Below, one piece after another: positions 56,601 to 64,000 of a stretch of 64,000 nucleotides of DNA. Below the pieces are notes generated by a model. That model was not told the DNA's origin and made no database searches. It saw only the letters and a list, made by a program, of their open reading frames with translations. The translations under genes were made by a program, and so were the position numbers. Location of the stretch: positions 7,493,620 through 7,557,619 of the forward strand of contig NC_091135.1 of NCBI RefSeq assembly GCF_041381155.1, written 5' to 3'. Positions within the stretch are counted from its first letter, which is position 1; each line of letters opens with the position of its first letter. The DNA is from Argopecten irradians. Taxonomy: Eukaryota > Mollusca > Bivalvia > Pectinida > Pectinidae.

Positions 56601-59600
56601 TTGGCAACTTTGCAACGATGCGAGAATCAATTATTCGCACGATTCTTTTCAGATGTCCAAAAGAATGATAATTGAGGTTAAATGCGAAACAGGAAAATTA
56701 TGCAAACGTTTTCTTACAGATTGTAATTTATTGAACAAACTTCGCCAAAGTTACAAATTGAGTGGTAAAGTTAAGTGGTTCATGGTTATGCTTCATTCGA
56801 GGTAACGGGTTATTTGTCTCAGAAGTAGAAACTCTGTGCATGCGTCTTATGATAAACTAGCTCTGCTGAAATCTGAACTACCTGTCAAGTTATCATTAGA
56901 AACTTAACTATCAGATGTTATTTCTCTAAAGTTGTCTAGGATTACATAATTCCGTTTAGTGTTAGTTTAGGGTTAATCAACTGTACCGACCTCACTAATA
57001 ATGATTATAATGACCACAATATGTTTCCTTATAGAAGCGCACCTGTGGAATTCTTACCTGTCCTTTATGTCACGTGGCTATTCAGATGACACTATATTTG
57101 CTACTTATAGGACACCTGTAATTAATCATGTGCTGCATGTTTTCCTGGTCTATAAATAACTACAGGAGTTAATAGTTCGTATAACTCCTGGTGAATTAAT
57201 CGTGTGATCATCCTCAAGGATAAATGAGTTTAACTGAAGGAGACACAGAGTACAACACATGTCGCATAACTACAAGGATATTTAATCAAACCTCTAACAT
57301 ATTGTTTACAGTTTCCTTTACAAGTCCGGCTCTTCTGATGGCTGCAATGTTGACATGCTGTCGTCTACAGGGCAAAACTTTGATGTTATTCCATAGGAAA
57401 ATACTTCATTTATTTATTTATTTTGTTTGCTTGTTTGTTTGTTTTTGGTTTTTTTATGCTACCGAGTCCATGTCAAAAATCTATAGTATTAAAACAAAAT
57501 AGTGTACAGGAAAACATTGCAGAATTCATAGCAGTACTCTTAAAATTCCGTAACGGTTTCCTCCTTTTGAGAATCTTACCAAATGTTAAGTAACCGTTTT
57601 TACCTCATTATGTTAAGTAAAAGTTGATTCCATGCAAGAAAGATTAGTGGACTTTATCGCCATAGTCAATGTGATGTTTAAGATCGAAAGGACTGTATAT
57701 GGTTTGTGCCCTTTTTTTACCAAATCTGTCAATTTTTAAACCTGTTATTCTATGATTTAATTTTTGAATTTCAAATATCTAGAACATCCCTGATACAACC
57801 TGATGTAGTTGCAATGATAACCATCTAAAATATGCATAAATTAAGCAAATTTGAAAAAACAAGTTTTTCATGTAGAAATCATAGATCGAATCCTTGAACA
57901 AAATTTCTATTTTTCATGAAGATGTATCTTAAATGATACCTCTTAAATCTTAAAATGAATCTTACACATTCTAGTAAATATTAAGTTTCTTAGAGAAAAA
58001 CAAAACTACCAACAAATAGGCGCAAAAATGACTAAATTTTCACATCCGATTAATCTATGCATATTTTGAATCTTTACCATGGCAACTAGAACGGTAATAA
58101 TAGAAAACTACCATCATAGATGAATCAGGGATAGTATTAAATATTTCAAATTCAATAGCTTAATTTTGTAACACTACGTTGAAAATTAGATGAATTTGGG
58201 TGCTAATAAGCGCCCAAACCACACATAGTCCTTTGTCTGTCATATTCAGATTTATTTGTCATCTACCATGACTGACACAAAACTACATGACTTTCATCAA
58301 CATTGTCCATGAATCACAACACACTATCACACCTCATATTGTTTGTTAATATCTCTGATATACACCTGTAATCATGTTGTCACCAGAGAAGGCGTGTAAA
58401 TCAATTACACTTTAAAGAAATGCAAAATCATGGTGTATGTTTAACTACATAGAATTTTGATTACAATTCATTTGAAACACAAAATTTATGACGTAAATAG
58501 AATGATATATAAACTGCATTAGGTGAAAATAGTCTATTGTTAGCCTAACCACTTCATGCCCCTCTGGTAAGCTGTGATAAACAAATATGAACTTTCTGTA
58601 CAACTGATATGAAACTAGGAAGTGAATTAGCCGTTCTTTATAAAATGCAAAATAATAATTAGTTAGGTAATGATTTCCATTGTTCCCGTGTAATATAAAA
58701 CATTACGGAAATGTCAGTAATTCATTCCGTTTGTAAGCTATTTTTATCATATAAATACCAATATAAATAGAACATTAGTAGTTTGATCGGCAGACTTTGA
58801 TATTTGGTTAACGGAATATCCGCTCTACCAGGAAGTAATCACATATTGATTGAACGTTACCTAACAATGCAGCTATTTTGTCTAATGGCGAATGCGACGA
58901 ACGGATCAGTAATTAATCTAACACATCTAACAAGCCACACAATCACCTAAAGCTATTGATTTTATCAAAACATCGTTATTAATACCTCGCAAGAACAGGA
59001 TGTTGTCAAAGATGTATCAAAGGTTACTATTCTGTTTTACATGAAACATGACGCAAGATGCGCGATCCATTTTATGTCAAGGTAATAACAAAGCTTCGCA
59101 AATAGACATTGTTGGCTTGGTAAGTACAACACCGTCTTACGGCGGTAACAAAGATTCTATACAAATTACTTGCTGTCTTGCATCCATGGAAGCTTATCTC
59201 TACCATAAAAGATGATATTTTTCTATTGGTACAAAAATGTCAAATCCTATAAACGGAGCAAAACAGTTGTTTATTCATTAATGTATTTATCATAATAAAA
59301 CTTTAATAGCTCGTCGTGTGTAGTAGTGTTTATGATACGTAAACTATATGCAATCATTATTTTCCTCCTCTCTTATTATCTCTCATATCGGCTGATGGAG
59401 AGGATGGCGACTTGTTCGTCCCTTTATCAACTAATGTAACAGAATCGAGTGTCCTGGTCGTATATTTCGGTTACAGTTAGTGTTTCTTATCCACTAGTCT
59501 ATCCTATTTCTGTTACCACAATGAGACAAACCCCGAATATCCGTTTTTCCTGTATACCGGTTACTCAATCAGTACAGGTAGGTCTCCCTTAGTTACCCAT

Positions 59601-60850
59601 AGTTGTTTACTGTTTGTTGATAAGCAAAATAAAAACTGAAAACGAAAGAAATATAATTGATATAATACGGCATTAAAGTGTTTTTATAACTATGTATAGT
59701 ACACCAATATTTTTTTTCCTTGAGTTCAAACGTATTTTATTGCAAACACAATTGCAACACAATAAATTATGTGTGTTCGTTGTTTTTTTATAGAACAGAG
59801 TATATCACCGCGATATATACATGTATATCTAAATGAAACAATGAAAAACTCAAACTTTGTCGCAATGTATACCTATATGTAGATTGTGAGTTCGAGGCCC
59901 GGATAGGGTACGAGTCAATAAATTGCTATGCTTTGTTAAATTGTGTTTCTTTGATATTTTATATGTATTTCAAAACATATATCAACGATAAAGTATTTGA
60001 CTTCCTGGTTCATTATATGTACAGCACATACACACATACAAAAAAACAAATACGTCGATATATCATTCAGTAGTTACCGAGAAGAATATGGAGAACCGCG
60101 TGCATTAAAAAGAACAGAGACCAGGAAGTTTTGAAACTTTTTTAAAGATAGAGATCTGAATCGTTAACACCTTATACTGAAATCTCATTGGTATAATCCA
60201 TGTCGTCTACATGTAAACGCTTCCAATCCTGGCAAGGTTCCAAACACGCGTCAACTTAAGGTTTTGTGTTGTTGCAAAATCGAACACAGAAAACAATCAC
60301 ATTTCCTCAATTAAATCTTTTATCTAGAATTTCATTCAATGTAATAGCGTTATTTAACTTGGGTTATTTGGTTTTTTTGTCTATTGAACACATCGTTAAG
60401 AATTCTTGTAAAAGCACATGGTGCCAGCATCATTTAGGTGCAACAGAGGTTACATGAAATATGTATGTAATTTCTGTATATCGTCTTTTGTTAAACGACT
60501 AAAGCTACAAATGCCTGCTGTGCTTTTATAATTACAATGACGTTTGTTTGAAAATGATGTCGACATTGGACTGGTTTAAGGATGGGAATCGAAAAATACA
60601 GTTTTTAACCTTGAAATTTTGGTATCAAAATCACATTGACTGTTTTTAAAGTAGAGTTATATATGTGTGTTGGCGCTCCAACTCGATAAGTTTGTGTCGG
60701 ACTAAAAAGATTTTGTGAATGAAAATTTGGTTTAATCACAGAAAGACACTTAAAGCTAATTTCGCTTTTTTAGAATATTCAATAATCATTTAAGCAGTGT
60801 ATCTGCTATGTCTTGCGTTTGTGAACATATGGTCTACAAGAGTGTGTTAT
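53645..60850. other. Long intergenic stretch, no gene seen
   Basis: AT-rich, with poly(T) at 55.9 kb and scattered short frames of Lys/Asn-rich content expected from base composition. No family A or B repeat lies here. Confidence 0.45.
55914..55936. repeat. Poly(T) tract
   Basis: More than twenty T in a row; no SINE head is visible beside it. Confidence 0.7.
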
Positions 60851-60854
60851 AGTC

Positions 60855-61005
60855 ATGCCGAAACAGAACCCAGAGCTTTGTTCAAAGGGGCAAACAATCA
60901 ACTCAAGCCAAATGTGAAGGGGTGTCAGTGCAGCCGCTAGGAAGCAGAGAATAAATAGAAGTCCACATTTAGTCGCCTTTGACGACTATGCAATGGGGCA
61001 ACCTA
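60855..61005 (-). mobile_element. SINE-like family A, 5' part only
   Basis: GAAACAGAACCCAGAGC to GACGACTATGCAATGGGGCA; lacks the 3' end. It is the only copy seen right of 44 kb. Confidence 0.55.
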
Positions 61006-61009
61006 TTTC

Positions 61010-63095
61010 GCCATACTGAAACTTGACAAACTTAAAAAAAAAAATCCTTAAAAATCAGAAATAAAATATTGTTAAATTTTCAACATTCAGTATTTTATTT
61101 AATAAATACGTAGATAAAACATCACATGTACGTTACCTGACAAATCAAACTGGATTTAACAAGGAAGTTGTTTGGTAACCCATATAGAAACCGAGTCACT
61201 GATACAACTCGGGTCGCTATGTGCCTTTGACGCTCACCTCTCGTGTGAAGGTTTTAAAAACGTCAAGGAGTTAAGAAAATCGTGATTTTAACTGAAAGAG
61301 GACACATGTGTACAATACGTGAGTGTCAGTAAGTACTTTGCATATTCATCTTGAAATCCGAGAAATGTAGACCAATATATTCTCTCTTTAAATAAGAATC
61401 AACTGAAAGGGACATTAATGACATTAATGAGTATATTCTCTTTTGAAAACAAAAATATTAAAACATTATATTAATCTACGCTTTTTGTTATAACGTCTAC
61501 AATCATCTTCGCTGACCAATTTAAAATATCATGAAAAGCAATTTTAAGTTTTTTTCCAATAATGTAATTTATCAATGAATAATATGGGTTTTTTTCACCG
61601 TAACGTATAAAACAGTTATCAAGCGGAAAATATTTTTTGTATCTCAAAAGATTCTATAAGTATAAAAAAAAAATCACGAGTTTCATCTCACCAATCTTCC
61701 ACATTTTATACGTATACTCAATCAAACATCCTCTCAACGGCACACATTTTTACATACGAAGTAATGTTATGTAGTCAATCAAGTTTTACCCCATTATCAA
61801 ATTTGAGTGTTGTACATACGTAGGTTATTACTTGTTTCACAATTTGCACAAAAAGATTTTCTTTCAAAAAAAATCTTAAAATACACTTTCATGTAAACGT
61901 ATGCATAAGACAAAGAACAATTTTTTGTAGATTACATTTTGTATCATATCTTTTGGACAATATGTGTAGCTATGAAGACATGTACACTATAAAAAACAGA
62001 TGGAACATCAAACCTTAAATACCTATATCACAGATTTAAATCAACCCTACCCTTTACGTAAAAAACAGTTATCAAAACTGTCAGCGAATGACGAAAACAC
62101 TGAAGATTACATCTTATAATCATTAATGCACCAGGTGTCACGAATACAGATGTTAAAAACCCAATACAGCTAATTTTAGAAGTCGCTCTCTTGGCAATTT
62201 TGGAATAAAATCTTCAAAACGAACACCAAAATGAATGCGATTTAAGTATAACTAATTATAATTACCCAACCTCAAAATTTAGCATGCATACAATTTCCCT
62301 ATTTGCTGCAGTAACCACACTACATGTACAATATTAAATTTTGTCAGAATGTCACCGATACCCTCGACAGTGGCAGCTATTGCAACGTCTTGTTCACAAA
62401 TGTAAAGTCTTTCTTATTGACTTACGGACATTTAATAGCTATATCTTCGTAATACGTACTCCGTGCTCAGCACATTTCATTTGGTAAAATCAATACAGGA
62501 GTTTCCTCTATTATTAAGTAAGTTATCACAAAGCAACACTCACACTGTTAATGACAATATTCTGTTTGGCAACAGGTAGCTTGGCATTTATTTGAAAATT
62601 CATATTGCAAATTCAATATATGGAAAAAAATAGTGTTTCTTTAGCACTGTACCACTGTTACCTCACACACACAAACATCTTCCTCAACAACACACATGTG
62701 TACAACGTCTGTCTGTAGTCCTACCAGTGATTTGCATTATAGTCCGGCATTTATGTGGTGTAAACACTTCAAGTGAAACAAATCTTTTAATGTTTGTAAA
62801 TTTTGTTAATTTTAATTACATTGAATGCAATGAAATATTCATATTTATTTTCTTGAAAGACGTCAAAAACACAAAGAAATTTGTATTCGTCATTACATCG
62901 GATTAAACCTTATTCATCATTGCAGCATTTGCATTGTTGTTACTGTGTTACCTTGAAGTTAATGGTCATAAAATGCCATGAGAATGATATGTTATATCTG
63001 ACAGGTATCAGGTGTTATCCAAACTATCAGATATCAATCAATGCTTGTCTTGGATTTGGCGGAATAACACGAGCTTGGAATCTTAACAAACTGTC
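61010..63095. other. Downstream flank of the - strand gene
   Basis: Likely holds that gene's 3' UTR on the right; otherwise AT-rich sequence with no recognised feature. Confidence 0.4.
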
Positions 63096-63100
63096 AGGGT

Positions 63101-63218
63101 TTATGCCTGAGATGGCACGACAACCACGTGACCCTGTGAGTTCGGCCGACTCTCAACCTCCTCATCGTTTACCCCTTCTTTTTGTTGATGTTTCTGTCTG
63201 GAGCGACGACCGCCCCTC
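63101..63218 (-). CDS. Partial - strand gene, last coding exon
   Basis: The acceptor GATTCACAG sits just before 63218, and the exon supplies the one base needed to finish the codon left open by the exon at 63908. It then reads RGGRRSRQKHQQKEG, VNDEEVESRPNSQ and GHVVVVPSQA to a TAA at 63101-63103. The product is a charged C-terminal tail, highly basic first and acidic next. A TTTATT on the + strand at 62844-62849 (AATAAA on -) is a possible polyadenylation signal. The + strand reading frame over this region is a shadow. The rest of the gene lies beyond 64000. Confidence 0.55.
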
Positions 63219-63422
63219 CTGTGAATCAACAAATAAAACAAATATCCTCATTTATACATTTATATGTATCATTTGTCCAACATTCACTTTGCTGCAAATA
63301 ATTATTAGAATTTCCAGGTCGTATTTTACGAAGTCGAAATTATGCAGCTATTCATTGTGATGTAAATTTATATATTAAATACATATTAACTAATGATATT
63401 ACATATTAATAATTACATTTAA

Positions 63423-63710
63423 AGATGATCCACCGCCGACAGAGCATAAACGATAAGCATCATTTTAACAATGATTGGTGTTTAATCATGTATATATATG
63501 TCTATTTAACACAAAAATAATATAAAATGATTTATTTTGAAAGATACACGAAGAATTGCATCATTTTGTTTTTGAAGTAAAAATTGAAGCCCAAACTTTT
63601 CAATGGTTGTAATGTAAAGTACGTAACTTTTGTAACTGTAGCAAAATAATAATTCGTCTGCTCTTGTTTTTTATTGAGAAAAATGACTATTTAACAACGG
63701 TGGAGCATCT
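63423..63710 (-). mobile_element. TTAA-flanked MITE, second copy
   Basis: Matches the intron 2 element in reverse orientation: AGATGATCCACCGCCGACAG and AGCATAAACGAT at the left, GGTGGAGCATCT at the right. TTAA is kept at the left (63419-63422). It lies between the last two exons of the - strand gene, hence also in an intron. Confidence 0.7.
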
Positions 63711-63907
63711 ATTATCAATTGAAACATTGCTTCAAAGCATTACGGATATTATTCAAAGATTTTTTTTCTATGCTTTCATCCCCATTATTGGCAGTGACTC
63801 TAAAGCATCTGATTCGTCCTAGAAAGATGACGCATAAGTATAATATGCACTTAAAAGACACTTAATATCTTTCGTCTTTGACAAATAAAGGTAACACCAT
63901 GACCTAC

Positions 63908-64000
63908 CTGACTGGTGGGTCGGGTAGAGGAGCGATGTCTGAGGGTAGTTCCTGCTCTCCGTCTGACATCACCTGGTGTTCTGTGGCAGAGACAAGGCAC
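63908..64000 (-). CDS. Partial - strand gene, penultimate coding exon
   Basis: Read on the - strand, this gives a reading with HQVMSDGEQELPSDIAPLPD and PPV, ending at the strong donor CAG|GTAGGT. A pyrimidine-rich stretch ending in CCACAG (63981-64000) may be the exon's own acceptor, which would make it 63908-63980, or the exon may run past the window edge. It ends two bases into a codon. The sequence is acidic and proline-containing, like a cytosolic tail. I do not recognise the protein. Confidence 0.55.

Noticed and set aside
56470-56805. Lys-rich 111-codon frame
   Set aside because: It comes from A-rich sequence with poly(A) runs; there is no domain.
59888-59905. GAGTTCGAGGCCCGGAT, possible tRNA T-arm
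   Set aside because: Upstream sequence cannot form the D and anticodon arms.
62881-63360. 159-codon + strand open frame
   Set aside because: It overlaps the - strand exon at 63101-63218, has no recognisable domain, and its best part is the shadow of that exon.

Overview
The window looks like nuclear DNA of a bivalve mollusc, possibly a scallop. It is AT-rich, its one long gene has canonical GT-AG introns, and about half of the annotated features are short interspersed repeats of a kind I associate with bivalve genomes. The species call rests on repeat style only and is weak; a metazoan source is secure. No bacterial, viral or CRISPR features are seen.

The main gene lies on the + strand at 37.0-48.9 kb. 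Eight coding exons with fully compatible splice phases give a 942-residue protein: four to five ankyrin repeats, a long polar linker, a coiled coil, and a C-terminal kinase domain that most resembles PINK1. The HRD and APE motifs are kept, but the DFG aspartate is asparagine (NFG), and no mitochondrial targeting segment or membrane helix is visible. Its 5' leader carries an upstream ORF overlapping the start. A second gene enters from the right end on the - strand; only its last two coding exons (63.1-64.0 kb) are inside. A TATA box plus strong donor sites near 16.0 kb may mark the first exon of a third gene, but no following exon was found.

The left half (1-34 kb) is a repeat landscape. About thirty copies of one roughly 500-bp SINE-like family (here family A) lie in both orientations, and two copies of a tRNA-derived SINE (family B) share its 3' tail. 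There are also a broken hAT/ZNF862-like gene (2.8-4.5 kb), a long-TIR foldback element (8.7-9.4 kb), a TA-type MITE (17.3 kb), a LINE reverse-transcriptase relic (20.2 kb) and a G26/C21 hairpin (22.5 kb). The most striking mobile element is a complete 353-bp TRIM at 24.39-24.74 kb, whose 130-bp LTRs each contain a tRNA-like sequence; it has a primer binding site, a polypurine tract and a perfect 4-bp target duplication, which is the layout of the Helenus group.

The right half is quieter. It holds the kinase gene with its 6.2-kb last intron, a 22-bp minisatellite next to a SINE (53.2-53.6 kb), and long AT-rich stretches where I see nothing. A MITE family with TTAA duplications has two copies inside introns, one ending only about 25 bp before a splice acceptor of the kinase gene.
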